A stretch of DNA of 64,000 nucleotides from Hoeflea sp. (GTDB taxonomy: Bacteria; Pseudomonadota; Alphaproteobacteria; Rhizobiales; Rhizobiaceae): the NCBI RefSeq assembly GCF_014359905.1, contig NZ_JACIYP010000010.1, positions 22,456-86,455 of the forward strand, read 5' to 3'. The notes below the pieces were generated by a model, which saw only the letters and a list, made by a program, of their open reading frames with translations, was not told the origin of the DNA and did not search any database. Both the position numbers and the translations under genes were made by a program. Of this stretch, positions 15,379-24,727 are shown piece after piece. Each line of letters starts with the position of its first letter. Position 1 is the stretch's first letter.

Positions 15379-16767
15379 ATGAGCCCCAGCCTGTACCTCA
15401 CCCTCGCCAAGCCCGCGCGTCCGGCGGCCTTCAGGCTGGCCGATCTGCTGGGGGCGCTCAGCTATGCGCTCGACATCACCGAGGGACAGCCCGAGGGCCA
15501 TTGCATCCGCTGCGCCTTTATCGGCACCCGCATCGGCGAGGCGCTGGGACTCACCGACGAGGTGCTCAAGGATCTCTATTACACGCTGCTGCTCAAGGAT
15601 CTCGGCTGTTCCAGCAACGCCGCGCGGATCTGCGAGCTTTACCTCGCCGACGACATTTCCTTCAAGCGCGCATTCAAGACCATCGACGGCAGCCTGTCCT
15701 CGGCATTGCGCTTCGTCTTTGCCAGGACCGGGCTTGAATCGGGCCTCTCCGAGCGCATCCGCGCCATCGTCAACATCCTGCAGAACGGCGGCGAGATCTC
15801 GCGCAGCCTGATCGAGACCCGCTGCCACCGCGGCGCCGACATCGCCGCGCAGATGCGGTTCTCCGAGGCCGTGCAGGACGGCATCCGCAGCCTCGACGAG
15901 CACTGGGACGGCACCGGCAAGCCCGAAGGCCTGAAGGGCGACCAGATACCGCTGATCTCGCGCATCACGCTGATGGCCCAGGTGATCGATGTCTTCCGCA
16001 CCGATAACGGCGCCGCTGCCGCGCTGCGCGAGATCGAGGCGCGCTCCGGCACGTGGTTCGACCCTGCGTTGGTCTCGGCCTTCGTTACCGCCCAGGCCGC
16101 GCCCGATTTCTGGGAAATGCTCGGTTCGCCGAACATCGCGACCCGCGTCTTTGCGATGAAGCCGGCGCAGCAGTCCGAGCCGGTCGACGAGGACTATCTC
16201 GACGACATCGCCGCCGCCTTCTCCGATGTGGTCGACGCCAAGAGCCCGTTCACCGCCGACCATTCCAACCGCGTCACGCTCTACACCGACATGATCGCCG
16301 AGGAACTGGGTCTCGGCCCCGATCACCGCCGATGGCTGAGGCGCGCGGCACTCCTGCATGATCTCGGCAAGCTCGGCGTCTCCAACCAGGTGCTCGACAA
16401 GCCTGGCAAGCCCGACGCAGACGAATGGGCCTCGATCCGCCGTCACCCGGCCCAGAGCGAAGCCATCCTCAGGCGCGTCCATGCCTTCCACGACATCGCG
16501 CCCATCGCCGCCGCCCACCACGAGCGGCTCGACGGCAAGGGCTATCCCTATGGCCTGAAGGGCGACGAGATCTGCCTGGAAGCGCGCATCCTCACCGTCG
16601 CCGACGTGTTTGACGCGCTGTCGGCCGAACGCCCCTACCGCGCCGCCATGCCGATTTCCAGGGCGCTCGCCATCCTCGACGCGGACGCCGGCACGGGCTT
16701 CGACCCCGCCTGCATCGCAGCGCTGAGATCCGGCCTCGCAAGGCTCGATGCCGAGGTGGCGGCGTAA
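15379..16767 (+). CDS. tandem HD-GYP-type protein, probable cyclic-di-GMP phosphodiesterase
   Basis: The 462-residue protein has two related halves. The C-terminal half (about 275-455) is a canonical HD-GYP domain: LLHDLGKLGVSNQVLDKPGK, then AAHHERLDGKGYPYGLKGDE and LTVADVFDALSAERPYR, so metal ligands and the GYP motif are present and c-di-GMP hydrolysis is expected. The N-terminal half has the same layout but is degraded (LLLKDLGC instead of HDLG, DEHWDGTGKPEGL instead of HHExxDGxGYP), so it is probably regulatory. The ATG at 15379 has CGGAGA upstream. No membrane segment is present. A hairpin terminator follows. Confidence 0.85.
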   Translation: MSPSLYLTLAKPARPAAFRLADLLGALSYALDITEGQPEGHCIRCAFIGTRIGEALGLTDEVLKDLYYTLLLKDLGCSSNAARICELYLADDISFKRAFKTIDGSLSSALRFVFARTGLESGLSERIRAIVNILQNGGEISRSLIETRCHRGADIAAQMRFSEAVQDGIRSLDEHWDGTGKPEGLKGDQIPLISRITLMAQVIDVFRTDNGAAAALREIEARSGTWFDPALVSAFVTAQAAPDFWEMLGSPNIATRVFAMKPAQQSEPVDEDYLDDIAAAFSDVVDAKSPFTADHSNRVTLYTDMIAEELGLGPDHRRWLRRAALLHDLGKLGVSNQVLDKPGKPDADEWASIRRHPAQSEAILRRVHAFHDIAPIAAAHHERLDGKGYPYGLKGDEICLEARILTVADVFDALSAERPYRAAMPISRALAILDADAGTGFDPACIAALRSGLARLDAEVAA

Positions 16768-16779
16768 GGTGGTGATATT

Positions 16780-16799
16780 GTAAGTTACGACTTACTTTT
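16780..16799 (+). terminator. terminator after the HD-GYP gene
   Basis: GTAAGT-TACG-ACTTAC followed by TTTT, 12 bases after the stop. The stem is short (6 bp), but the T-run and position support termination. Confidence 0.6.
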
Positions 16800-16911
16800 G
16801 CAGCTGCAACGGCCCGAGCAGCCTCTTCGCAAGGGGCAGGGGACGCCGGCATCCTGTGCGCTGCCAGGCTGCGCGATTGGCAAGGCAGCGAATGGAGTGA
16901 TTGACCGGATC

Positions 16912-16951
16912 AAGCCCTTCCCCCCCTGCGGCAGGGTTGGAGAGGGGGCTT
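16912..16951. repeat. 40-bp imperfect palindrome in a convergent gap
   Basis: The outer arms AAGCCC and GGGCTT flank purine/pyrimidine-biased segments around a perfect core, CCTGC-G-GCAGG. It lies between two convergent genes and resembles the short palindromic elements scattered between rhizobial genes; it could also end transcripts from both sides. It shares no obvious sequence with the element at 4112. Confidence 0.5.
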
Positions 16952-16979
16952 CCCGTGCCGCGGCCACCCGCCGCGCGTC

Positions 16980-18020
16980 TCAGAACTTTGTCACCACCGT
17001 CACGCCGACGCCTTCGAACCGGTCCATGCCCATCAGCGCGTCGATCGATTGTTCAAGCGTGATCCGCTGCCCCACCAGAAGCTCGGGCTTGAGGGTTCCC
17101 GTCTCGATCATCGCCATCATCGCGCCATAGCGGTGCGCCTGCATGCCGTGGCTACCCAGAATCTCCAGTTCGTGACTGATCACCCGCCCCATCGGCACCG
17201 GCGGCAGGCTGTGGTCGCCCGCCATCAGGCCCACCTGGATGTGCCGGCCGCGCTTGCGCAAGCTGTTGATCGAATTCACGCAGGTGACGACCGAGCCGAG
17301 CGCGTCGATCGACACATGCGCCCCGCCGCGGGTGACGTCGCGCACCGCGCCCGCGACGTCCTCGACTTGCCGGGCGTTGACTACGGCCGCTGCCCCCAGC
17401 TCGCGGGCGAGCCCCAGCGCCCGGTCGGAAATGTCCACCGCCACGACATTGGCGCCCGACGCCACGGCGATCATGATGGCCGACAGCCCGACGCCGCCGC
17501 AGCCATGCACAGCCACCCATTCCCCCGCCGACACACGGCCCTGGTCGACCACGGCGCGAAACGAGGTCACGAACCGGCAGCCAAGGCTGGCTGCCGTGGC
17601 GAAATCCAGGCTCTCGGGCAGGGCCACCAGGTTGAGATCGGCCCGGTGGATCGACACGAACTCGGCAAACGAGCCCCAATGGGTGAAACCCGGTTGAAAC
17701 TGGTGGTCGCACACCTGCTGGTGCCCGGCATGGCACTCTGAGCAGTGCCCGCAGCCGCCGACAAACGGCACTGTCACCCGTTGCCCCACGGTCCAGCGCT
17801 TGACCTCGCGGCCCACCGCCTCGATCGTGCCCGCAAGCTCGTGGCCGGGCACATGCGGCAGCGCGATATCCGGGTCGTGACCCACCCAGCCGTGCCAGTC
17901 GCTGCGGCACACGCCCGTCGCCCCCACCCGCACCACCACGCCATGCGGCTCCGGCGCCGGATCCGGCAGGGTGACCAGCTTCGGCGGCTGAGAAAAGGCT
18001 TCGTAGAGAATGGCTTTCAT
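16980..18020 (-). CDS. zinc-dependent alcohol dehydrogenase (MDR superfamily)
   Basis: The 346-residue enzyme has the catalytic zinc ligand in [22 protein letters not shown], and the structural zinc cluster [15 protein letters not shown] with four cysteines. The dinucleotide fold is [20 protein letters not shown]. It would oxidise an alcohol or reduce an aldehyde with NAD(P); the exact substrate cannot be read from the sequence. It is monocistronic and diverges from the MgtC-like gene. Confidence 0.85.
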   Translation of the reverse strand: MKAILYEAFSQPPKLVTLPDPAPEPHGVVVRVGATGVCRSDWHGWVGHDPDIALPHVPGHELAGTIEAVGREVKRWTVGQRVTVPFVGGCGHCSECHAGHQQVCDHQFQPGFTHWGSFAEFVSIHRADLNLVALPESLDFATAASLGCRFVTSFRAVVDQGRVSAGEWVAVHGCGGVGLSAIMIAVASGANVVAVDISDRALGLARELGAAAVVNARQVEDVAGAVRDVTRGGAHVSIDALGSVVTCVNSINSLRKRGRHIQVGLMAGDHSLPPVPMGRVISHELEILGSHGMQAHRYGAMMAMIETGTLKPELLVGQRITLEQSIDALMGMDRFEGVGVTVVTKF

Positions 18021-18161
18021 GACGGAGATCCGGCGTAGGAGAGGAGTTGGAGTCCGGGTTTACACCGGCGGGCGGGGATTTCAAATCAGGGGAGAGCCCG
18101 TCACGTCTCCAGGCCGCACAGGGTCATTGCACACTGGCGCTTGCAGCCGAAATCGACCATC

Positions 18162-19433
18162 ATGGCCGCAATGGATGACATGGAGATCTTCGCCCGTCTT
18201 GGCCTGGCGCTTTCAATCGGGCTTCTGCTCGGGCTTGAACGCGGCTGGCATGAGCGTAAGCAGTCCGAGGGCGCGCGGATTGCCGGGATTCGCACCTTTG
18301 CGCTGGCGGCGCTCTTGGGCGGGATCGCCGCCTGGCTTTCATCCCTCACATCGCCCGTCGTGCTCGCCGTGGCCTTTGCCGCCATCGGCGCCTTGCTGGC
18401 CGTCAGCTATTATGTGCAGCTGAAGGGCGAGAAGGACATCGGCCTGACCACCGAGATTGCGCTTTTGCTGACCTTTGCGCTAGGCGCCGCGTCGGTCCTG
18501 GGAGAGATGGCCCCGGTCGCGGCAAGTGCAGTCGTCGCGGCCTTTCTTCTGACCATGAAGGCAAGGCTTCACAGCTTTGTGGCGCGGATCGACCGGCTTG
18601 AACTCGATGCGGTGGTCAAGCTCGGGCTGATATCCGTCGTTGTGCTGCCGCTGCTGCCCGACCAGGGTTTTGGGCCCGGCGGAACCTTCAATCCCTACCA
18701 GTTGTGGTGGGCGGTCGTGGTGGTAGCAGGCCTGTCCTTCCTGGGCTATCTCGGCATAAGGCTGGCGGGCGCCGGCCTCGGCATGCTGATGACGGGATTT
18801 TTCGGCGGGCTCGCCTCCTCGACATCGACGACGCTGGTGCTGGCGCGGATGGCGCGCGAGCGCCCGGCGCTCGTTCCAGTCGCCGCGGCGGGCATCGTTG
18901 TCGCAGGCGCAATCACATTCCTGCGCATCCTGGTGCTGGTGGGGGTGTTTCATCCGGCCCTGCTCGCGGCTCTGGCGCCGCCGATGGCGGTGATGGCCGC
19001 GACCGGGCTGATCGGGGCGACACTGATCCATTTGCTCGGCGGCGGCGAGCCTGCTGCAGAGGATGAGGTCAAAGGCATCTCCAACCCTCTGGAGCTGAAG
19101 ACGGCCGTGCTGTTCGGTGCGGCTCTGACGGTGGTGCTGCTGGGCGTCCACTATTTGCGCGCGTGGCTCGGGACAGCCGGGGTCTATGCCGCAGCGGCGC
19201 TTTCGGGCCTGACCGACGTCGATGCGCTGACCATTTCGATGGCGCGCCTGGTCTCGGAGGATCTGGCGGCCCAAACAGGCATGCTCGCCATTTTCATCGC
19301 GGTCTCGGTCAACACAGTGGTCAAGGGCATCATTTGCTTCGTCGCAGGCACTGCCGGGCTCGGTCTGCGTGTCGGCGCTGTCTATGCGGCGGTCATCGCG
19401 GCAGGCGCGGCAAGCCTGTGGCTCGGCGCCTGA
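18162..19433 (+). CDS. MgtC/DUF4010 family membrane protein
   Basis: The polytopic membrane protein of about 423 residues has about eleven hydrophobic segments. The N-terminal part (FARLGLALSIGLLLGLERGW, then GIRTFALAALLGG) matches the MgtC/SapB fold; the rest matches DUF4010 (TGFFGGLASSTSTTLVLARM, ALSGLTDVDALTISMARL). The function of MgtC-DUF4010 proteins is unsettled; small-molecule or ion transport is often suggested. The ORF-track TTG start at 18141 is less likely than the ATG at 18162 (MAAMDDMEIFARLG). Confidence 0.8.
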   Translation: MAAMDDMEIFARLGLALSIGLLLGLERGWHERKQSEGARIAGIRTFALAALLGGIAAWLSSLTSPVVLAVAFAAIGALLAVSYYVQLKGEKDIGLTTEIALLLTFALGAASVLGEMAPVAASAVVAAFLLTMKARLHSFVARIDRLELDAVVKLGLISVVVLPLLPDQGFGPGGTFNPYQLWWAVVVVAGLSFLGYLGIRLAGAGLGMLMTGFFGGLASSTSTTLVLARMARERPALVPVAAAGIVVAGAITFLRILVLVGVFHPALLAALAPPMAVMAATGLIGATLIHLLGGGEPAAEDEVKGISNPLELKTAVLFGAALTVVLLGVHYLRAWLGTAGVYAAAALSGLTDVDALTISMARLVSEDLAAQTGMLAIFIAVSVNTVVKGIICFVAGTAGLGLRVGAVYAAVIAAGAASLWLGA

Positions 19434-19479
19434 TGCACGGGTGGTCCGGACGCGGCTTCGCTGCTCTGCGACCCGAGCC

Positions 19480-19710
19480 TCAGGCGTTGCGCTGTCTTTC
19501 GGGATAGTTGAACCGGGCGCGCAAGCGCGGCGCCAGGACCCAGGCGACGGGGAACGTCACGAGGAAGCCGCCGACAATCACTGCAGGCAGCAGGTACTTG
19601 GCCTGTTCGGCCAGAGCCGGGATCGACAGAACGGCGATGGCGCCGGCGCCAAAGATAACCGCGTTGACTGGCAGGGCGATCATCGCTGCAATCATGGTTC
19701 GGGTACGCAT
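19480..19710 (-). CDS. small two-helix membrane protein
   Basis: The 76-residue product has two membrane helices (ALPVNAVIFGAGAIAVLSIP and YLLPAVIVGGFLVTFPVAWV) and a basic C-terminal end (PRLRARFNYPERQ). AAGGAG lies 6 nt before the ATG at 19710, which fixes the start; the longer ORF-track frame is read-through. It is convergent with the MgtC/DUF4010 gene. No family or function is recognised. Confidence 0.65.
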   Translation of the reverse strand: MRTRTMIAAMIALPVNAVIFGAGAIAVLSIPALAEQAKYLLPAVIVGGFLVTFPVAWVLAPRLRARFNYPERQRNA

Positions 19711-20059
19711 GGTTTTCTCCTTCATTTGGCAGAGAAACGCGGGAGGCGGGGGGTTGGTTCCGGGCGCACAGCTCAATATCGAGCATTTTTGTCGCAGGCC
19801 AACCGACGCACTGAATGATCCACAGCGCCTCATGGTCACGCAACTGCTCGCTGAAGAACAGGCCAGTCTGGCAGTATTGAAACAGATGTTCGACGAACGC
19901 CGCTAGAAACTGCTCGATTTTCTGTCGGCGGACAAAACGGGATCTGCCCGCGTGGGAGACGGCTCTTCGTTGTCGTGCTTCGCAGTTGATTGGAGTCAAT
20001 GAGGTTCGAGCGGCATTTGGTCATAGTGCCTATCTGTCCGGAACAGAAGGAAGATCGTG
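19711..20059. other. 349-bp gap with a possible gene tail
   Basis: On the + strand, 19814-19906 reads LNDPQRLMVTQLLAEEQASL and then AVLKQMFDERR before a stop, which looks protein-like, but nothing upstream in that frame does. It may be the tail of a lost gene. The right end presumably holds the promoter of the next gene. Confidence 0.35.
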
Positions 20060-20758
20060 ATGTCGCAGAGTGAGTCGACGGAAACACGTGGCGCTGTTGC
20101 CGGAGAGATTGGCCTCCTGACCTCAATAGCTTGGATTGTCGCTGCGTCCGCCATCGGCTTTGCGATCCCGTTCTTCTTCTCCAATTGGCTGCAGCTGGAA
20201 CGGGCCGTCTACATTGTACCGTATGTGATCATCATAGGCGCTTTTGTCGTTATTTTACGGCGCGCCTCCGGTACGCATTGGTCGGTCTTCACCCACAGGT
20301 GGGGGCTGGGTATCGCTGGGGCTGCAGTGTTCGGTTATTATGTTGTCCTGAACGTCTTGGGCCAACCGGAATCTGCTTCGCCGTCGGGGCTGGAACTCGT
20401 CTGGGCGCTGATTTGGTTCGGCCTGATCTACGGTCTGGTTGATGCACTCTCCCTCAACGTCTTTCCGGTGCTTTGCGTCAGAGCGGTGCATCACTCTGAG
20501 GCATCTTGGACCGAATTGGTTTTGCGGGGCGCGGCGGCCATCGCTGCCAGTGCGGTCATCGCAGGCGCTTACCACTTGGGCTACGCCGAGTTTCGGGGGA
20601 TTGGCCTGCTCGCTCCCATAGTCGGCAATACGCTCCTGACGCTGAGCTTCGTGCTGACCCGGAGCCCGCTCGCTCCCATTGGAGCCCACATCGCCATGCA
20701 TGGTGCCGGAGTGCTTCATGGCATGGAATCAGTTGTCCAGTTGCCTCCCCACTACTGA
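20060..20758 (+). CDS. polytopic membrane protein, CPBP-like C-terminal half
   Basis: The 232-residue protein has about seven hydrophobic segments. The last two carry spaced histidines (IAGAYHLGYAEFRG and IGAHIAMHGAGVL) placed like motifs 2 and 3 of CPBP (Abi) intramembrane proteases, but the expected EExxxR motif 1 is missing. It may be a degenerate or divergent CPBP relative, so proteolytic activity is doubtful. The region is less GC-rich than its neighbours. The ATG at 20060 follows GGAAGATCGTG. Confidence 0.5.
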   Translation: MSQSESTETRGAVAGEIGLLTSIAWIVAASAIGFAIPFFFSNWLQLERAVYIVPYVIIIGAFVVILRRASGTHWSVFTHRWGLGIAGAAVFGYYVVLNVLGQPESASPSGLELVWALIWFGLIYGLVDALSLNVFPVLCVRAVHHSEASWTELVLRGAAAIAASAVIAGAYHLGYAEFRGIGLLAPIVGNTLLTLSFVLTRSPLAPIGAHIAMHGAGVLHGMESVVQLPPHY

Positions 20759-21152
20759 GGAGAATCGGCATCTATTCAGTGAATAACAGTCAGCAGCCGG
20801 CCTTTCGCACAGCTCGGTATCAACGCCAACTTTCCGCCGAAATTGGCCATCCTGAATAAAAATCCTCCTACTTTTCTCTCCACCCATTTGCGCCGCGCGA
20901 TACTGGCCTCCTCTTCCGTCCAAACGAATGGACGGGGCTGACGGAGCCCGGGCCGGCGGGAGGCGGTGAGGTTTGGCGAATGGGGGCCGCACCCGTGGGC
21001 CAGGCGCTTGCGAAAGGATCATGCCGGTGGGCGGCGAGGGCCGGTCGGGTCGAGGTGGGCCTAGCCCGTGGGCCTCGCCTCACACAGGAACCGGTGCGCT
21101 GGCACGCCGGCCCCGGCGGCGTTTTCAATGCAGTCTATGACGGCGCCGCGCC
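20759..21152. other. 394-bp gap between convergent genes, nothing recognised
   Basis: This lies between the CPBP-like gene and the glutaredoxin-MauE gene. I see no ORF with family motifs, no clean terminator hairpin with a T-tract and no repeat matching the elements elsewhere in the window. Confidence 0.5.
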
Positions 21153-21890
21153 TCACATTGCCTTGCCAAGCATCCAGATCGCCATCGCCACCATCATCAG
21201 GTTTTCGGTGAGCGAGATGAAGCCCAGCGGCACATTGCTGCCACCGCCGACACAGGCGCATTTGAGTTCGCGCTTGTCGATATAGACCGCCTTGATCACC
21301 GACACGGCGCCGATCGTGCCGATGAACAGCGCCACCGGCGCGGCCAGCCATGTGAGCGCCCCCGAGATCATCAGGATACCAGCCAGCGCCTCGGCAAAGG
21401 GGTAGACTTTCGCGTAACGCAGCTGCCGCATCGCCAGCAGGTCATAGGTGATGAACATCGTCTGGAAGGTCTCCAGATCCTGGAGTTTCTGGATCGCCAG
21501 GATGCACATCGAGATGGCGATGAACCATTCGGCCGCGCGCACCGTGAACAGCGAACCAAACGCCGCCCAGCTCACAGCCAGCGCCATCAGCGCCGCGACC
21601 GCAAAGATCGCGATCACCGGCTGGTAGCTGGTGGCGTCGGGATCATGCTTGTCCTCGCCGAAATGGTCCTGCAGTTCGTCAAACCCGCCGATCCGCTCGC
21701 CGTTAATGAAGGTCTGCGGCGTGGTCTCGACATCGTGCTTGTTTTTGAACATGTCGGTTTCCGCGCGGCTCGTCAGCGGATGGTCCTCGACTGAAAAACC
21801 CTTGCGCTCAAGGAGATCCTTGGATTTGAGCCCATAGGGGCAGATGTGCTCGTCCGTGACCATCCGGTAAAGCTGCGCTGTCTGAGCCAT
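21153..21890 (-). CDS. glutaredoxin-MauE/DoxX-like membrane fusion protein
   Basis: The 245-residue protein has an N-terminal glutaredoxin-like domain (about 1-82) with a one-cysteine active site HICPYGLKS and the substrate-side TTPQTFINGERIGGFDEL, followed by about four to five membrane helices of MauE/DoxX type (LLAMRQLRYAKVYPFAEALA). A C-terminal pair of cysteines (ELKCACVGGG) could exchange electrons with the glutaredoxin part. It probably moves reducing equivalents across or along the inner membrane. The start at 21890 has GAGGAC in front. It follows a DUF305 gene on the same strand. Confidence 0.75.
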   Translation of the reverse strand: MAQTAQLYRMVTDEHICPYGLKSKDLLERKGFSVEDHPLTSRAETDMFKNKHDVETTPQTFINGERIGGFDELQDHFGEDKHDPDATSYQPVIAIFAVAALMALAVSWAAFGSLFTVRAAEWFIAISMCILAIQKLQDLETFQTMFITYDLLAMRQLRYAKVYPFAEALAGILMISGALTWLAAPVALFIGTIGAVSVIKAVYIDKRELKCACVGGGSNVPLGFISLTENLMMVAMAIWMLGKAM

Positions 21891-21941
21891 GATGTGTCCT
21901 CGCAAATTGGGGGTGGTCGCGGGCATGGGCCGTGGAATGGC

Positions 21942-22424
21942 CTATTTGCCGTCAATCTCGGGCGTCGCCGCCGGTCCGCCGTTCAGATCGGCGATCAGCG
22001 CCTCCATCTCGGCGATTTCCCGGCGTTGCGCCTCGATGATCCCGTCGGCCAGTTCGCGCACCCTCGGGTCGGACAGATTTGCCCGCGAGCTGGTCAGGAT
22101 GGCGATCGAATGGTGCGGGATCATCGCTTTCATCCAGGCCTGGTCGCCGATGGTGTCCTGGCTGCGCACGAGATAGAGCGAGACCGAAAACACCAGCACG
22201 GCAAGCGCAAGGATCGCGATATTGAGCTTTTTGCTGGTGTACATGCCGAGCATGAACCCGAGCATCACCACAGCCATCGCCGCGCCCATGTAGAGCGCCA
22301 TCCACATCCGGGTCTGGCTGAACCAGACATGGCCCGCTTCAAAGGTGTTGAGATACATCAGAGCGAACATCACCACCGTCGAGGTGAGGATCATCGCGCC
22401 GAAACGAACATAGGAATTTTGCAT
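21942..22424 (-). CDS. DUF305 family membrane-anchored protein
   Basis: The 160-residue protein has three to four membrane helices in its first 105 residues, then the DUF305 signature IPHHSIAILTSSRANLSDPR followed by a helix ending IIEAQRREIAEMEALIADL. DUF305 proteins have ferritin-like helical folds and often accompany copper or silver resistance genes. GGAGG precedes the ATG. It lies 51 bases upstream of the glutaredoxin-MauE gene and is probably cotranscribed, hinting at a shared metal or redox stress role. Confidence 0.75.
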   Translation of the reverse strand: MQNSYVRFGAMILTSTVVMFALMYLNTFEAGHVWFSQTRMWMALYMGAAMAVVMLGFMLGMYTSKKLNIAILALAVLVFSVSLYLVRSQDTIGDQAWMKAMIPHHSIAILTSSRANLSDPRVRELADGIIEAQRREIAEMEALIADLNGGPAATPEIDGK

Positions 22425-22522
22425 ATAAGCCTCCTTGAGGGGTTAGTCCCTCAACGCAGGCGCAAGCGAAATGTTCCCGATTAGGCCAGCCGGGCTGCCC
22501 CGGCATGGTCCGAAGCCGTCGT

Positions 22523-24112
22523 TCAGGCCGCCTTGGCGACCTGGTATTCCTTGATCGCCACCATGTCGATCATCTTCCAGCGATCCGACTCGTATCTGAG
22601 CGAGAACTGGTCGGCGGCGAGAAACACCGGGTCGCCGTCGAGATCGCGTGCAATGTCGCCGCGATGGCTGGTCACGAACCGCTCGAGATCGTTCTTGTCC
22701 GCCGACGAGATCCAGCGGCAGACCGAGAACCGTGCCATTTCGAAGCTCACCGGCAGGCCGTATTCGGCAGACAGCCGCTCCTTCAGCACGTCCAGCTGCA
22801 GCGCGCCGACCACGCCGACGATGGCCGGCGAGCCGTCCTCGGGCGAGAACAATTGCACTACGCCCTCTTCGGCCATCTGCTGCAAGGCTTCCTTGAGCTT
22901 TTTCGCCTTCATCGCGTCCTCGAGTCGCACCCGGCGCAGGATTTCCGGCGCAAAGTTCGGCACGCCCTGGAACACCAGCGCCTCGCCCTCGGTCAGCGTG
23001 TCGCCGATGCGCAACGTGCCGTGGTTGGGGATGCCCACCACGTCGCCGGCATAGGCGGTGTCGGCGATCTGGCGCTGCGAGGCAAAGAAGAACTGCGGCG
23101 CCGACAGGCTCATCGGCTTGCCGGTGCGCGCGAGCCTGGCCTTCATGCCGCGCTCGAGCGTGCCCGAGCAGACCCGCACGAAAGCGATGCGGTCGCGGTG
23201 GTTGGGGTCCATATTGGCCTGGATCTTGAACACGAAGGCGGTCATCTTCGGGTCGGTGGCCTCCACCGTGCGGGTGTCGGCAACCTGCGCGCGCGGCTGC
23301 GGCGCATAGTCTCCGAGCGCGTTGATCAGGTCGCGCACGCCGAAATTCTTCAGCGCCGAGCCGAAATAGACCGGCGTCAGATGGCCTTCGCGAAAGGCTT
23401 TGAGATCGAACGGCTTGCAGGCCTCGACGGCAAGCGACGCCTCCTCGATGAAGGTTTCGCGCTCGTTTTCCGGCAGCAGCCCCGCCACGGCATCCGATTC
23501 CGGCCCGTTGACCGGCGTCAGCTCCATCTCGGTGTCGCCATGCCGGATCGCCGATTTGCCCAAATGATAGGTGCCGGCAAAACTCCGGCCCTGTCCGATC
23601 GGCCAGGTCATCGGTGCGCAATCGAGCGCCAGTTTCTGCTCCACTTCGTCGAGAATGTCGAACGGGTTGCGCGCCTCGCGGTCCATCTTGTTGACGAAGG
23701 TGATGATCGGAATGTCCCTGAGCCGGCAGACCTCGAACAGCTTCAGCGTCCTGGGCTCGATGCCCTTGGCCGCATCGATCACCATCACCGCCGCGTCCAC
23801 CGCCGTCAGCGTCCGGTAGGTGTCGTCGGCGAAGTCCTCGTGGCCCGGCGTGTCGAGCAGGTTGAAGACATGGTTTTTGTACTCGAACGTCATCACCGAG
23901 GTGACCACGGAAATGCCGCGCTCGCGCTCGATCTTCATCCAGTCCGAGCGGGTCTGGATCCGGCTCTTCTTGGCCCTGACCTCGCCCGCCAGCTGGATCG
24001 CACCGCCGAACAGCAGCAGCTTTTCGGTCAGCGTCGTCTTGCCGGCGTCCGGGTGCGAGATGATGGCGAAGGTGCGCCGGCGCGCGACTTCCTCGGCAAT
24101 TGTATCGGGCAT
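22523..24112 (-). CDS. prfC: peptide chain release factor 3
   Basis: The 529-residue translational GTPase recycles RF1/RF2 from the ribosome after peptide release. G1 is HPDAGKTTLTEK, G3 is DTPGHEDF, G4 is NKMDRE, and ERERGISVVTSVMTFEY is the switch region typical of RF3. The length matches the family. The ATG at 24112 opens MPDTIAEEVARRRTFAIIS; the ORF-track frame of 733 residues includes unrelated upstream sequence antisense to dut. Divergent from dut. Confidence 0.95.
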   Translation of the reverse strand: MPDTIAEEVARRRTFAIISHPDAGKTTLTEKLLLFGGAIQLAGEVRAKKSRIQTRSDWMKIERERGISVVTSVMTFEYKNHVFNLLDTPGHEDFADDTYRTLTAVDAAVMVIDAAKGIEPRTLKLFEVCRLRDIPIITFVNKMDREARNPFDILDEVEQKLALDCAPMTWPIGQGRSFAGTYHLGKSAIRHGDTEMELTPVNGPESDAVAGLLPENERETFIEEASLAVEACKPFDLKAFREGHLTPVYFGSALKNFGVRDLINALGDYAPQPRAQVADTRTVEATDPKMTAFVFKIQANMDPNHRDRIAFVRVCSGTLERGMKARLARTGKPMSLSAPQFFFASQRQIADTAYAGDVVGIPNHGTLRIGDTLTEGEALVFQGVPNFAPEILRRVRLEDAMKAKKLKEALQQMAEEGVVQLFSPEDGSPAIVGVVGALQLDVLKERLSAEYGLPVSFEMARFSVCRWISSADKNDLERFVTSHRGDIARDLDGDPVFLAADQFSLRYESDRWKMIDMVAIKEYQVAKAA

Positions 24113-24205
24113 CGGTGGCGAATTCCTGTTGATTGGCTTGCCTTCTAGCGGCTTGCGGCCCGCCATGCAATTGACCGCGGCCCGCCAAGGGTGAAAGCTT
24201 GATCC

Positions 24206-24727
24206 ATGACCCATCCCGATCGCCTGCCTCAACACGCCCCCCATGACGCTCCGGCGTCCGGCCCCGAACTGCGGGTCCCCGAACTGCGTGTCATTGTCCT
24301 GCCCCATGGCGAAGGCCTGGAACTGCCGGCCTATGAAACGCCGGGTTCTGCGGGGATGGATCTGCGCGCCGCGGTCGAGGATGGCACACCCTTGCAGATC
24401 GCCCCTGGCGGCCGCTTCGCTGTCCCCACCGGCCTGATCATGGAAATCCCGGACGGCTATGAAGCCCAGGTCCGGCCGCGCTCGGGCCTCGCACTCAAAT
24501 CCGGCGTCACCTGCCTCAATTCGCCCGGCACCATCGACAGCGACTATCGTGGCGAGGTCAAGATCATCCTCGCCAATCTCGGCACTGAGCCCTTCGTGGT
24601 GAGCCGCGGCATGCGCGTGGCGCAACTGGTCGTTGCGCCGGTGGTCCAGGTCCGCGTCACGGTGCACCGGGCGCTCAGCGACACCGCGCGCGGCGCCGGC
24701 GGTTTCGGCTCGACCGGGGCGCAATGA
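24206..24727 (+). CDS. dut: deoxyuridine 5'-triphosphate nucleotidohydrolase
   Basis: The 173-residue dUTPase hydrolyses dUTP to dUMP, keeping uracil out of DNA and feeding dTMP synthesis. All five trimeric dUTPase motifs are visible: [44 protein letters not shown] and [10 protein letters not shown] at the C-terminus. The N-terminal 25 residues are an extension beyond the usual start and may be partly untranslated. Its TGA overlaps the ATG of the next gene (ATGA), so they are translationally coupled. Confidence 0.95.
   Translation: MTHPDRLPQHAPHDAPASGPELRVPELRVIVLPHGEGLELPAYETPGSAGMDLRAAVEDGTPLQIAPGGRFAVPTGLIMEIPDGYEAQVRPRSGLALKSGVTCLNSPGTIDSDYRGEVKIILANLGTEPFVVSRGMRVAQLVVAPVVQVRVTVHRALSDTARGAGGFGSTGAQ

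Noticed and set aside
19814-19906. Protein-like tail LNDPQRLMVTQLLAEEQ...
   Set aside because: Only about 30 codons look coding and no upstream part matches; noted in the gap entry but not called a gene.
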